NCBI GenBank assembly: GCA_905207905.1
Contig: CAJLNC010000034.1
Span: 1-25,128, forward strand
DNA: 25,128 bases
DNA from: an uncultured Lachnospiraceae bacterium
Lineage (GTDB): Bacteria > Bacillota_A > Clostridia > Lachnospirales > Lachnospiraceae
Direction of reading: 5' to 3'
The position numbers and the translations under genes are program-made. Of the stretch, positions 7,943-14,822 are shown piece after piece. The notes beneath the pieces are model-generated. The model was not told where the DNA came from, ran no database searches, and saw nothing but the letters and a program-made list of their open reading frames with translations. The number at the start of each line of letters is the position of its first letter. Within the stretch, counting starts at the first letter, position 1.

Positions 7943-8809
7943 ATGGTAATTGATTTTAGAACAAGACCGCCCTTTAAGAGTTTTGTTACAGGCGGGAATT
8001 TTTTCCCCCGTCCTATGGAAGATCAATTTTCCAGACCGGAAGATGTACCGGGCATTTATCGAAACAGTGTAGATATAGAATCTGCGCGAAAAGGAGAATT
8101 TGGTCTGTATATGAAGGAACTGGCAGGATCAGGGATTGATTTGCAGGTTGTTCAGGGGCGCCAGGTGCGGCCTGGCATGGCTCATGTGGAAAACGACGAT
8201 GTCTGCGAGCTGGCAATCACCTATCCGGACAAATTCATTGCCTTTCCGGCGATTGACATTTCCAATGTGCCGCAGGCTCTTGCAGAGATAGAGCGCTGTG
8301 TGAAACAGTATCAGATCAAGGGGATAGCGATAGAACCGGGGTGGTGTGCTCCACCCAGATATGTGGATGATTCCTGCCTGGATCCTATTTATGAGAAATG
8401 TGAGGAGTTGGGGCTGATCTGCGCCTTTACCTTAAGCGTGCTGGCGGGAGAGGATTTGTCTTACTGCAATCCTATTGCACTGCAGAAGATGGCATTGCGT
8501 TTCCCGAGAGTGACCTTTACGGTATCTCATGGGTGCTGGCCGTTTGTAGAAGAATTTCTGGGAGTTGCGCTGCAGTGTATGAACATTTATTTTTACCCGG
8601 ATTTTTTCTGCTGTCTGCCTAATATGCCCTTTGCAGACCAGTTTGTCCGGGCTGCGAATTCCTATATGCGCTACCGGATGATGTTTGCCACCAGCTATCC
8701 GGTACGGCCTTTAAAGCAGAGCCTGGAGCAGTTTCTGGAGCTTCCGTTTGAAGAAGAAGTAAAAGAATTTCTTTTATATAAGAATGCCCAGAGGATTTTA
8801 AGGCTGTAA
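7943..8809 (+). CDS. Amidohydrolase-2-like TIM-barrel protein with altered metal motif
   Basis: This 288-residue protein resembles the Amidohydrolase_2 (ACMSD-type) family: a start of the form IDxxxRPP, the IKGIAIEPGW strand, LDPIYEKCEELGL and TVSHGCWPF, and a C-terminal helix ending NAQRILRL. The normal HxH metal pair after the first strand is replaced by FRTR (MVIDFRTRPP), while the later strand His (SHG) remains. It may therefore bind metal differently or use one ligand fewer. The substrate is unknown. The ATG at 7943 lies behind GTGAGG and is divergent from the LysR gene, which probably regulates it. The neighbouring nucleoside hydrolase suggests a role in base or sugar breakdown, but nothing in the sequence proves this. 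Confidence 0.75.
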   Translation: MVIDFRTRPPFKSFVTGGNFFPRPMEDQFSRPEDVPGIYRNSVDIESARKGEFGLYMKELAGSGIDLQVVQGRQVRPGMAHVENDDVCELAITYPDKFIAFPAIDISNVPQALAEIERCVKQYQIKGIAIEPGWCAPPRYVDDSCLDPIYEKCEELGLICAFTLSVLAGEDLSYCNPIALQKMALRFPRVTFTVSHGCWPFVEEFLGVALQCMNIYFYPDFFCCLPNMPFADQFVRAANSYMRYRMMFATSYPVRPLKQSLEQFLELPFEEEVKEFLLYKNAQRILRL

Positions 8810-8864
8810 AGAAAAGCGGCTTCGGATTGAAATGCTGTTGCCAAAGAAGCTGGCCGCAGGTGGA

Positions 8865-8984
8865 GGGGAAGTTGCAAAATACGAATTCCGGTGGATTTTC
8901 GGTGTGTTTTTCTCCGAAAAGATGTTATTTTTCGGAGAAAAATCACCCGAAAGGGTACCGCCGGAAGTATTTTACAACTTCCCC
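8865..8984. repeat. 120-bp imperfect palindrome, second copy of the intergenic repeat
   Basis: The outer arms 8865-8882 and 8967-8984 pair over 18 bp with one G-T pair. Inside, TTCCGGTGG (8886-8894) pairs with CCGCCGGAA, and TTTTCTCCGAAAA faces TTTTCGGAGAAAA. The core TCCGGTGGATTTTC (8887-8900) is identical to 1548-1561. No coding potential is apparent. It lies 55 bases after the amidohydrolase-like gene and may also act as its transcript end, though no T run follows. Confidence 0.75.
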
Positions 8985-9019
8985 TTTGCAACGCTGTTTT
9001 ATAATTTCTTTGGAACTCT

Positions 9020-9073
9020 TTCATAATTTCTTCATAGAGCTATCACAGATTGGACACGAATAGGTTTTATGAT
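9020..9073 (+). promoter_or_regulatory. Tandem TTCATA boxes and a TATGAT -10 with no clear gene downstream
   Basis: TTCATA occurs at 9020-9025 and 9031-9036, and a related ATCACA at 9042-9047, each 11 bases apart, the spacing of OmpR/PhoP-type response-regulator boxes. A TATGAT -10 hexamer lies at 9068-9073. No credible plus-strand ORF follows before the minus-strand TSCPD gene; a terminator-like hairpin comes at 9084-9120. Confidence 0.35.
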
Positions 9074-9083
9074 AGTAGCATAC

Positions 9084-9120
9084 AAAGGAAATACATAAAC
9101 AGTTAAGCGTTTCCTTTTTT
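9084..9120 (+). terminator. Hairpin with T run
   Basis: AAAGGAAA (9084-9091) pairs with TTTCCTTT (9110-9117), and the T run extends to 9120. It would end a transcript from the promoter-like site just upstream after only about 40 bases. A second GC hairpin (9143-9148 with 9154-9159) precedes another T run at about 9169-9177. Confidence 0.45.
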
Positions 9121-9181
9121 AAAATAAATTTTTTCATACTTGGCGGGCCTACAGCCCGCAACCCTCCCTTTTTTTATTCCA

Positions 9182-9237
9182 GCGAGCAATGAGCCAAGCA
9201 GCCGCACTGGCGCTGATATTTGGCGAATGCCGCAAGG
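9182..9237 (+). repeat. Intergenic hairpin element, copy A
   Basis: This about 56-base stretch (GCGAGCAATGAGCCAA at its start, GATATTTGG further in) matches 11980-12036 closely. It can fold into a hairpin through CCAA/TTTGG and CAGC/GCTG pairs. A further hairpin, GGTCAAAG (9237-9244) with CTTTGACC (9266-9273), follows directly. Copy B lies in the leader of pgi. Confidence 0.6.
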
Positions 9238-9288
9238 GTCAAAGATCTCACAGCTTGCTAAGAGACTTTGACCTATTATTTTTATAAA

Positions 9289-9367
9289 AAGGAGCTGCCG
9301 CAAATAGCATACCGATCCATAAGAGTATCGGTGGGAATTAGATCCCAGGCTGTAGCGGAAGCTCCTT
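9289..9367. other. Branched RNA-like fold, possible bidirectional terminator
   Basis: The base stem pairs 9289-9296 with 9360-9367 (8 bp) and continues as CCGC/GCGG (9298-9301 with 9355-9358). Two side hairpins lie inside: ACCGAT/ATCGGT (9311-9316, 9327-9332) and GGGA/TCCC (9333-9336, 9343-9346), giving a three-way junction. T-rich DNA follows on both strands, so it could end the minus-strand TSCPD transcript, or be a small structured RNA. Between 9374 and 9481 nothing further is recognised. Confidence 0.5.
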
Positions 9368-9481
9368 ATTATGTTTTTACATATTATATTTTACAATGTA
9401 TTTCAGAACGTCACAGCATCGCTGACTTTAGGCTCTCCGGATTTGACAAAGGGCAAGCTGGCCGGCGGGAGAAGTATCCTC

Positions 9482-9724
9482 TTATTTCTGAAGCGCTTCT
9501 TTTAAGGCTTTGGCAAGCTGATCCGGGCAGGAGGTAGGTTTGGGGCCGCAGGTAGTGCCCTCCAGGCGGGCGATCACATCCTGAACCTTCATTCCCTCTG
9601 CCAGTTTGGCCAGTCCCTTGGTATTCCCATCACAGCCTCCGATAAAGTGTACATATTTTACCGTATCCCCATCCAGTTCAAATTCAATGGCCTGTGAACA
9701 GACTCCTTTTGTTTTGTAGATCAT
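9482..9724 (-). CDS. TSCPD domain protein (TIGR03905-like four-cysteine family)
   Basis: This complete 80-residue protein has the pattern of the small TSCPD family common in Clostridia: VCSQAIEFELDGDTVKYV, GGCDGNTKGLAKL and a C-terminal TTCGPKPTSCPDQLA motif. Four cysteines (GVCS, GGCDGN, TTCGP, TSCPD) are spaced as expected for a metal or cluster site. The TSCPD element also occurs at the end of B12-dependent ribonucleotide reductases, where it binds Zn; the role of the free-standing form is not established. The ribosome site AAGGGAG lies just upstream on the minus strand. It is a single-gene unit, divergent from the nucleosidase gene. Confidence 0.88.
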   Translation of the reverse strand: MIYKTKGVCSQAIEFELDGDTVKYVHFIGGCDGNTKGLAKLAEGMKVQDVIARLEGTTCGPKPTSCPDQLAKALKEALQK

Positions 9725-9778
9725 AGGTATGCTCCCTTCTGTATAATTCTGCTTCTATTCTATCAAACCAGATAGAAA

Positions 9779-9832
9779 TTGCAAGATAAAAATAACAGCG
9801 GATTTTCACGCTGGTTTTTCTCAGGCAACTAT
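9779..9832. repeat. Possible degenerate third copy of the palindromic repeat
   Basis: TTGCAAG near 9779, GGATTTTC at 9800-9807 and GGTTTTTCTC at about 9813-9822 occur in the same order and roughly the same spacing as in the elements at 1529 and 8865. The palindrome arms are not intact. It sits in the spacer ahead of the nucleosidase start. Confidence 0.3.
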
Positions 9833-9886
9833 GATAAACTGATGCTGCAATCGGAAGTATGTGCAGAGAAAAGAGAGGAACAGAAG

Positions 9887-10585
9887 ATGAATAAGATTGG
9901 AATTATTGGTGCAATGGATGTGGAAGTGGAGAAATTGAAACAGGACATGGAGATTCAGGGCACCTTACATAAAGCCGGGATGGAGTTTTGCCAGGGAATC
10001 CTGAAGGGCAAATCGGTAATCATTGTGCGCAGTGGAATCGGGAAGGTAAATGCGGCAGTGTGTACGCAGATTTTGGCAGATGAATTTGCAGTGGACGCAG
10101 TGATCAATACGGGCATAGCAGGATCTCTGAATGCGGATATTAATATTGGCGATGTGGTGATTTCCACAGATGTGGTGCATCACGATGTGGATGCGGTGAA
10201 TTTTGGTTATCCCCTGGGGCAGATTCCTCAGATGGACACCTTTTCCTTTTTGGCGGATGAGTTTCTGGCAGGAAAAGCAAAGGAGGTCTGTGAGAAGGTG
10301 AATCCGCAGATCCGGGTTTTCAGAGGCCGGGTGGTCAGTGGAGACCAGTTTATTGCAGATCGGGCGGCTAAGAACCGGATTGAGGAAAATTTTCATGGAT
10401 TTTGTACAGAGATGGAGGGAGCAGCCATTGCCCAGACCGCTTATCTGAACCAGATTCCCTTTGTGATCATCCGGGCCATCTCAGACAAAGCAGACGACAG
10501 CGCCACTATGGATTATCCGGCTTTTGAGCGTAAAGCAGTGGAGCACAGCGTAAGGCTGATCGAGGGCCTGATGGAAGTATTATAA
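9887..10585 (+). CDS. mtnN: 5'-methylthioadenosine/S-adenosylhomocysteine nucleosidase
   Basis: This 232-residue enzyme hydrolyses methylthioadenosine and S-adenosylhomocysteine to adenine and the thioribose product, clearing by-products of SAM use. The N-terminus (MNKIGIIGAMDVEVEKL), the VRSGIGKVNAA and NTGIAGSL phosphorylase-type motifs, the MEGAAIAQTA segment with the catalytic-site Glu, and the ISDKADD segment with the catalytic Asp are all present. Length fits the family. ATG 9887 is chosen because it matches the family's usual start and follows AGAGAGG; an in-frame upstream ATG at 9779 would add 36 unrelated residues read from a decayed repeat-like sequence. No gene is obviously co-transcribed with it. 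Confidence 0.95.
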   Translation: MNKIGIIGAMDVEVEKLKQDMEIQGTLHKAGMEFCQGILKGKSVIIVRSGIGKVNAAVCTQILADEFAVDAVINTGIAGSLNADINIGDVVISTDVVHHDVDAVNFGYPLGQIPQMDTFSFLADEFLAGKAKEVCEKVNPQIRVFRGRVVSGDQFIADRAAKNRIEENFHGFCTEMEGAAIAQTAYLNQIPFVIIRAISDKADDSATMDYPAFERKAVEHSVRLIEGLMEVL

Positions 10586-10701
10586 ATCTTATAAGAAACG
10601 CAGGTTTTATGAGGAGAAACAGGCGCTGGTAAGAAATGCAAAATCTTATGAGAAGAGTCGGAATCTCATGAGAAAAGTGGGAATCTCAGGGAGAAATTGG
10701 C
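10585..10701. repeat. Imperfect 20-bp tandem repeats
   Basis: Three consecutive 20-base units at 10642-10661, 10662-10681 and 10682-10701 share an AATCT(T/C)A(T/G)(G)GAGAA core; a related unit lies at 10585-10604. They fill the spacer between the nucleosidase stop and the promoter at 10724. They could be a protein-binding array or a decayed satellite. Confidence 0.55.
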
Positions 10702-10723
10702 TGAATTTGTCGAACGATTTTAC

Positions 10724-10752
10724 TTTGCAAACGGAAAAAGGCGGACTATAAT
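10724..10752 (+). promoter_or_regulatory. Strong sigma-A type promoter
   Basis: TTTGCA (10724-10729), a 17-base spacer and a perfect TATAAT (10747-10752). The predicted start is near 10759, about 155 bases ahead of the next CDS. Confidence 0.75.
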
Positions 10753-10758
10753 GACCAT

Positions 10759-10913
10759 ACGACTTGGGAAGAAGCGCAGCCAACCGGAAGGCTTGCAGAA
10801 GAAGCGCAGGACTGGATAATGGTTATCCGGGAGTGCGGGGACATCTGAGGCCGAGAGCAAGCTTGCGGCGGCGGTTCCACCGGCCAATATTTTATATCTA
10901 AAGGGGGATTCCT
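10759..10913 (+). ncRNA. Folded 5' leader or small RNA of unknown class
   Basis: This GC-rich stretch follows the promoter at 10724 and precedes an unknown membrane protein gene. It contains a direct repeat (GAAGAAGCGCAG at 10768-10779 and 10798-10809), a hairpin CTGGATAA/TTATCCGG (10812-10819 with 10823-10830) and a perfect GCAAGCTTGC palindrome near 10857. I could not match it to a riboswitch, T-box, SRP RNA or 6S RNA pattern. It may be a cis-acting leader or an independent RNA. Confidence 0.4.
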
Positions 10914-11741
10914 ATGTTGCAGTTCATTATGGATCAAAATCTTTTGCTTTATGTTTGTGGGGCAGCCTGCGTGATGGGAGTGGTCAGCCAATTCCTACTA
11001 AAGCATTTATACGGAAAGCTGATCTTAGAAACACAAGATACAGGAGAGCCAAAGGGCAAATTTATGAGGCAAATGCAGCAACGTTTTAGAAATTGCCGTC
11101 ATATCAATGAAAAGGTAAATGATATTCAAGCCTTTGCAGAGCGGAGTATGCTGGATTATGAATTTCTGAAAATGAATTTGCATCAGTGGAACCGAATGGG
11201 AAAAGAAGCCCTGGCGGTATGCCTGTTAAGCTGCAGTCTGGGCCTGTGGCTGCTCTATCGAAACGGGGCGGCGGTAACTTTGCAGACCAGCTACAGCCGG
11301 GCAGCTATGTTCAGTGTGCTTTTGATCGGCCTGGCCTATGGAATGACCGACAATCAATATCGCCATCGCGCTTTAAAAACAAGGCTGATGGATTACCTGG
11401 AAAATACCGGGGCGGTGAAGGAATATCAGGAAGTGGATTTTCCGGAACAGGCGTCAGAAGGAACCCAGACATCCGTGGGAATGCAGGAGGCGGCAGCAGA
11501 GACTGCCTCTGCTATCAGCATCGGAAGAAGGCTGCGTAAAAAGGGGCCGGAGCCGGAGAGCAAGGCTCAAAGGGACAAGCGTGAGCTGAAGGAACATTTG
11601 GGTAAAAACCGGCAGGGCTTCCAGGAGATGGCGGCAGCAGGGGAAGGAACTCAGAGGGAACAAAGCCGCAGCTTTCTCCAACAAATGGATCCTCAGGAGA
11701 AAGAACAAATTCTCCGGGAAGTGCTGCGGGAATTTTTATAA
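10914..11741 (+). CDS. Unknown membrane protein with disordered, charged tail
   Basis: I do not recognise this 275-residue protein. It begins with a hydrophobic segment (about residues 9-29), then a soluble stretch rich in basic residues (RFRNCRHINEKVNDIQAFAE), then two more hydrophobic segments (about 97-115 and 124-143). The last 120 residues are charged and low in complexity (rich in E, Q, K, R, A), which suggests a disordered or coiled cytoplasmic tail, ending EQILREVLREFL. The ATG follows AAGGGGGA. A strong promoter and a long folded leader lie ahead of it, and it appears to be a single-gene unit. I expect it to be a lineage-restricted protein; no function is proposed. Confidence 0.75.
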   Translation: MLQFIMDQNLLLYVCGAACVMGVVSQFLLKHLYGKLILETQDTGEPKGKFMRQMQQRFRNCRHINEKVNDIQAFAERSMLDYEFLKMNLHQWNRMGKEALAVCLLSCSLGLWLLYRNGAAVTLQTSYSRAAMFSVLLIGLAYGMTDNQYRHRALKTRLMDYLENTGAVKEYQEVDFPEQASEGTQTSVGMQEAAAETASAISIGRRLRKKGPEPESKAQRDKRELKEHLGKNRQGFQEMAAAGEGTQREQSRSFLQQMDPQEKEQILREVLREFL

Positions 11742-11799
11742 TTGTTTTGCTATCGCAGCTAAAATTCTCGCTTATGGCAGAACGCCAGATATAAAGTAT

Positions 11800-11843
11800 A
11801 CAAAAATTTTCGTCTTCAAACTGGTTTGAACTCAAATTTTTGT
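11800..11843. repeat. Nested palindrome in the pgi upstream region
   Basis: Outer arms ACAAAAATTT (11800-11809) and AAATTTTTGT (11834-11843) enclose an inner perfect dyad TTCAAAC-TG-GTTTGAA (11815-11830). It could be a weak terminator for the upstream gene, an operator or a repeat remnant. The rest of 11742-12072 holds the pgi promoter, a hairpin and copy B of the intergenic hairpin element. Confidence 0.5.
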
Positions 11844-11891
11844 GACATTGTACATGGCTGAGCTGTTGCACAAAATCATGCCAAATTGGCC

Positions 11892-11920
11892 TTGCGAAAG
11901 TAATGAGCAGATGGTAAAAT
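11892..11920 (+). promoter_or_regulatory. Candidate pgi promoter
   Basis: TTGCGA (11892-11897), 17 bases, TAAAAT (11915-11920). The predicted leader is about 145 bases and contains a 9-bp hairpin (11938-11946 with 11951-11959) and the repeated element at 11980-12036. Confidence 0.55.
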
Positions 11921-11979
11921 TTATATATAGGGCTTTTGGAACCGGAGATTTCCGGTTCCCACGGACAGAGTTGATTCCC

Positions 11980-12036
11980 GCGCGCAATGAGCCAAATAGC
12001 CGCGCTTGTGCGGATATTTGATTTTGGTATTGCCCT
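11980..12036 (+). repeat. Intergenic hairpin element, copy B, in the pgi leader
   Basis: It opens GCGCGCAATGAGCCAAATAG and folds well: GCAAT with ATTGC, CAAATA with TATTTG, CCGC with GCGG. It matches the element at 9182-9237 base for base over most of its first half. It ends about 37 bases before the pgi start, so it is probably transcribed. Confidence 0.65.
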
Positions 12037-12072
12037 GATGTGTAAAATAATAAACCATAAGGAGAGAAGCAT

Positions 12073-13422
12073 ATGTCTAGCAGAGTTACATTTGATTATT
12101 CCAGAACTGCAAACGTGATCGCAGAGGGTGAGGTTGCATCCATGAAAGCGATTGCAGAGACAGCAAAAGAGATCTTAGTGTCAAGAAGCGGAGCAGGAAA
12201 TGATTACCTTGGTTGGATCGACCTGCCGGTGGATTATGACAAGGAAGAGTTTGAACGAATTTTGAAATCCGCAGAAAAGATCAAGCAGGACAGTGAAGTA
12301 CTGCTGGTGATCGGCATCGGCGGTTCCTACCTGGGAGCCAGGGCAGCCATTGAGTTTCTTCGTCATAATTTCTACAACAGCGTATCCAAGGAGATCCGCA
12401 AGACACCGGAGATTTATTTTGTGGGCAACAGCATCAGCAGCACCTATATGAAGCATCTGATGGATGTTGTGGGAGACAGAGACTTCTCGATCAATGTGAT
12501 TTCCAAATCCGGCACTACCACAGAACCGGCTATCGCATTCCGAATCTTTAAAGAGATGATGGAAAAGAAATATGGCAAGGCGGAGGCTGCCAAGAGAATT
12601 TATGCCACCACAGACAAAGCCAGGGGCGCACTGAAGACACTGGCCACGGAAGAAGGCTATGAGACTTTCGTTGTTCCGGATGATGTGGGAGGCCGTTTCT
12701 CCGTATTGACCGCAGTGGGACTTTTGCCTATCGCAGTCAGCGGAGCTGATATTACCAAACTTATGGAGGGAGCTGCAGCAGCAAGAGAGCGGGCTCTGAA
12801 GGATGCTTACGAAAACAATGATGCCATGAAATATGCGGCAGTGCGGAATATTCTGCACAGAAAAGGAAAAGCCATTGAGATCCTGGCCAACTATGAGCCC
12901 AGCCTCCACTATGTTTCTGAATGGTGGAAACAGTTATACGGCGAGAGCGAAGGAAAAGACCAGAAGGGTATTTACCCTGCATCGGTAGATCTCACTACAG
13001 ATCTGCATTCTATGGGGCAGTTTATCCAGGACGGCAGCCGTATCATGTTTGAGACAGTGCTGAATGTGGAAGAATCACAGTGCGAGCTGGTTCTCAAAGA
13101 GGAGCCGGTAGATCTGGACGGCTTGAATTATCTGGCAGGAAAGACCGTAGATTTTGTGAATAAGAGCGCTATGAATGGAACCATCCTGGCTCACACAGAC
13201 GGCAATGTGCCCAATCTTCTGGTGACGATCCCCAGACAGGATGAGTTTTCCCTGGGCGAACTGTTTTATTTCTTCGAGTTTGCCTGCGGTATCAGCGGTT
13301 ATATTTCGGGAGTAAATCCCTTTAATCAGCCGGGAGTTGAGAGCTACAAGAAGAATATGTTTGCGCTCCTTGGAAAACCCGGGTTTGAGAAAGAAAGAGA
13401 AGAGCTGCTGAAGAGACTGTAG
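12073..13422 (+). CDS. pgi: Glucose-6-phosphate isomerase
   Basis: This 449-residue cytoplasmic enzyme interconverts glucose 6-phosphate and fructose 6-phosphate. The sugar-phosphate-binding SIS motifs are clear: [12 protein letters not shown] (about residues 79-90) and [11 protein letters not shown] (about 143-153). The family signature follows as [21 protein letters not shown], listed here in two parts (GIYPASVDL and [12 protein letters not shown]), and the C-terminus has [15 protein letters not shown]. Length matches the short Bacillus/Clostridium-type PGI rather than the about 550-residue enterobacterial form. The ATG follows AAGGAGAG. A strong terminator lies downstream, so pgi is separate from fba although both serve glycolysis. 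Confidence 0.97.
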   Translation: MSSRVTFDYSRTANVIAEGEVASMKAIAETAKEILVSRSGAGNDYLGWIDLPVDYDKEEFERILKSAEKIKQDSEVLLVIGIGGSYLGARAAIEFLRHNFYNSVSKEIRKTPEIYFVGNSISSTYMKHLMDVVGDRDFSINVISKSGTTTEPAIAFRIFKEMMEKKYGKAEAAKRIYATTDKARGALKTLATEEGYETFVVPDDVGGRFSVLTAVGLLPIAVSGADITKLMEGAAAARERALKDAYENNDAMKYAAVRNILHRKGKAIEILANYEPSLHYVSEWWKQLYGESEGKDQKGIYPASVDLTTDLHSMGQFIQDGSRIMFETVLNVEESQCELVLKEEPVDLDGLNYLAGKTVDFVNKSAMNGTILAHTDGNVPNLLVTIPRQDEFSLGELFYFFEFACGISGYISGVNPFNQPGVESYKKNMFALLGKPGFEKEREELLKRL

Positions 13423-13520
13423 GAAGCGTTTCCCGGAAACCGGGGATCCGAAGAGCACATAGATAAGCGCAGAGAAAAGATAAGAGTATATAAAAGCAGA
13501 AACAAGGACTCTTACAGCAG

Positions 13521-13573
13521 AATACCTCCGGGCGGACAGCGTGAAGGAACGAAAGCCGCCCAGGAGGTATTTT
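13521..13573 (+). terminator. Terminator downstream of pgi
   Basis: AATACCTCC-GGGCGG (13521-13535) pairs with CCGCC-C-AGGAGGTATT (13556-13571), followed by a short T4. The stem is long and GC-rich; the T run is short, so the gap may allow some read-through. Confidence 0.75.
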
Positions 13574-13613
13574 ACTGCCAGAAGGAATGAATTCTGCTCC
13601 CATTTCAATGCAG

Positions 13614-13657
13614 ATCCAGGGGCGGATTGTGTAAATCCAGGGCGAAACGTGTAAATC
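13614..13657 (+). promoter_or_regulatory. Two tandem 20-21 bp repeats just upstream of the fba -35
   Basis: ATCCAGGGGCGGATTGTGTAA (21 bases, written here as ATCCAGGGGCGG then ATTGTGTAA; 13614-13634) is followed directly by ATCCAGGGCGAAACGTGTAA (13635-13654) and a third ATC. The period is two helical turns and the array ends five bases before the -35. This is the layout of an activator or repressor site; the regulator is unknown. Confidence 0.5.
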
Positions 13658-13661
13658 TTTG

Positions 13662-13690
13662 TTGCCAAGCAGGGTAAAAGAGAGTATAAT
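13662..13690 (+). promoter_or_regulatory. fba promoter
   Basis: TTGCCA (13662-13667), a 17-base spacer and a perfect TATAAT (13685-13690). The predicted start near 13697 leaves a leader of about 55 bases. Confidence 0.8.
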
Positions 13691-13750
13691 GATAAACAGC
13701 AAAAGTTGCGAAGCAGCTTGCCTAATAAAAGAAAGGAAGGAATGAATATT

Positions 13751-14689
13751 ATGCCTTTAGTTACGACAACTGAAATGTTCAAAAAAGCCTACGAAGGCGG
13801 TTATGCAATTGGTGCATTTAATGTAAACAATATGGAAATCGTTCAGGCCATCACAGAGGCTGCTGGAGAGCTGAATTCCCCCATCATTCTGCAGGTATCT
13901 GCAGGCGCAAGAAAGTACGCTAATCATACCTACCTCACCAAACTGGTAGAGGCAGCCATTATTGAGAACCCCAACATCCCCATTGCTCTGCATCTGGATC
14001 ACGGCGCAGATTTTGAAATCTGCAAATCCTGTATCGACGGTGGATTTACTTCCGTTATGATCGACGCTTCCAAGTATGCGTTCCAGGAAAACATCGAGAT
14101 CACCAGAAAGGTCGTAGAGTATGCTCATGAGCGCGGCGTAGTAGTAGAGGCTGAGCTGGGTAAACTGGCAGGTATTGAGGATGACGTAAAGGTTTCCGCT
14201 GAAGATTCTGCTTACACTCAGCCGGATGAAGTAGAAGAGTTTGTTACCAAGACTGGCGTTGATTCTCTGGCTATCGCCATCGGAACCAGCCATGGTGCAT
14301 ACAAATTCAAACCAGGCACAAAGCCCCAGCTTCGTTTCGATATTCTTCATGAGATCGAGAAGAGAATCCCCGGATTCCCCATCGTTCTTCACGGTGCATC
14401 TTCTGTTCCTCAGGAATATGTTAAGATCATCAACGAGAACGGCGGAAAATTAAAGGATGCTATCGGTGTTCCGGAAGATCAGCTTCGTGAAGCTGCAAGA
14501 TCCGCAGTATGTAAGATCAACATTGACTCTGACCTGCGTCTGGGCCTGACTGCCGGTATCCGTGAGACCATGTTCAGAGATCCCTCTATCTTCGATCCTC
14601 GCGACTACCTGAAAGTTGGACGTGCAAACGTGAAAGCTGTAGTAGCTCACAAGATCAAAGACGTACTGGGCAGCGAAGGCAAAGCCTGA
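13751..14689 (+). CDS. fba: Class II fructose-1,6-bisphosphate aldolase
   Basis: This 312-residue Zn-dependent enzyme splits fructose 1,6-bisphosphate into dihydroxyacetone phosphate and glyceraldehyde 3-phosphate. Evidence includes YAIGAFNVNNMEIVQAI near the N-terminus, the metal-ligand region HLDHGADFEICKSCIDGG, the VEAELGKLAGIEDD segment, the phosphate-binding AIAIGTSHGAYK and the VLHGASSVP motif. The length and the DYLKVGRANVK C-terminus fit the clostridial type. ATG 13751 is preferred because AAAGGAAGG lies ten bases upstream; an in-frame ATG at 13742 is too close to that site. Codon use is more biased than its neighbours, as expected of a highly expressed glycolytic gene. Confidence 0.97.
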   Translation: MPLVTTTEMFKKAYEGGYAIGAFNVNNMEIVQAITEAAGELNSPIILQVSAGARKYANHTYLTKLVEAAIIENPNIPIALHLDHGADFEICKSCIDGGFTSVMIDASKYAFQENIEITRKVVEYAHERGVVVEAELGKLAGIEDDVKVSAEDSAYTQPDEVEEFVTKTGVDSLAIAIGTSHGAYKFKPGTKPQLRFDILHEIEKRIPGFPIVLHGASSVPQEYVKIINENGGKLKDAIGVPEDQLREAARSAVCKINIDSDLRLGLTAGIRETMFRDPSIFDPRDYLKVGRANVKAVVAHKIKDVLGSEGKA

Positions 14690-14727
14690 GTATCGGCTGA
14701 TTTAGAATTTAAATAAGTAAATAGACA

Positions 14728-14770
14728 GGGAGCTCAATCTGTTATCAGATTTGGGCTCTCTATTTTTATT
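14728..14770 (+). terminator. Terminator of fba
   Basis: GGGAGCTCAATCT (14728-14740) pairs with AGATTTGGGCTCTC (14747-14760) with one bulge, followed by a T-rich run to 14770. Confidence 0.9.
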
Positions 14771-14822
14771 GTTTCATAGGAACTTTGAAATTATTAAATT
14801 TTGTTTATTTCGTAGGAAGATA

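Noticed and set aside
10805..10850. CTGGATAAT and CTGAGG words resembling parts of a TPP riboswitch
   Set aside because: The words occur in the wrong order and the other conserved TPP elements are missing; the downstream gene is not thiamine-related.
14713..14722. ATAAGTAAAT word after fba as a LysR-regulated site
   Set aside because: It lies in a terminator-proximal AT-rich stretch with no TATCA boxes and is most likely a chance match.
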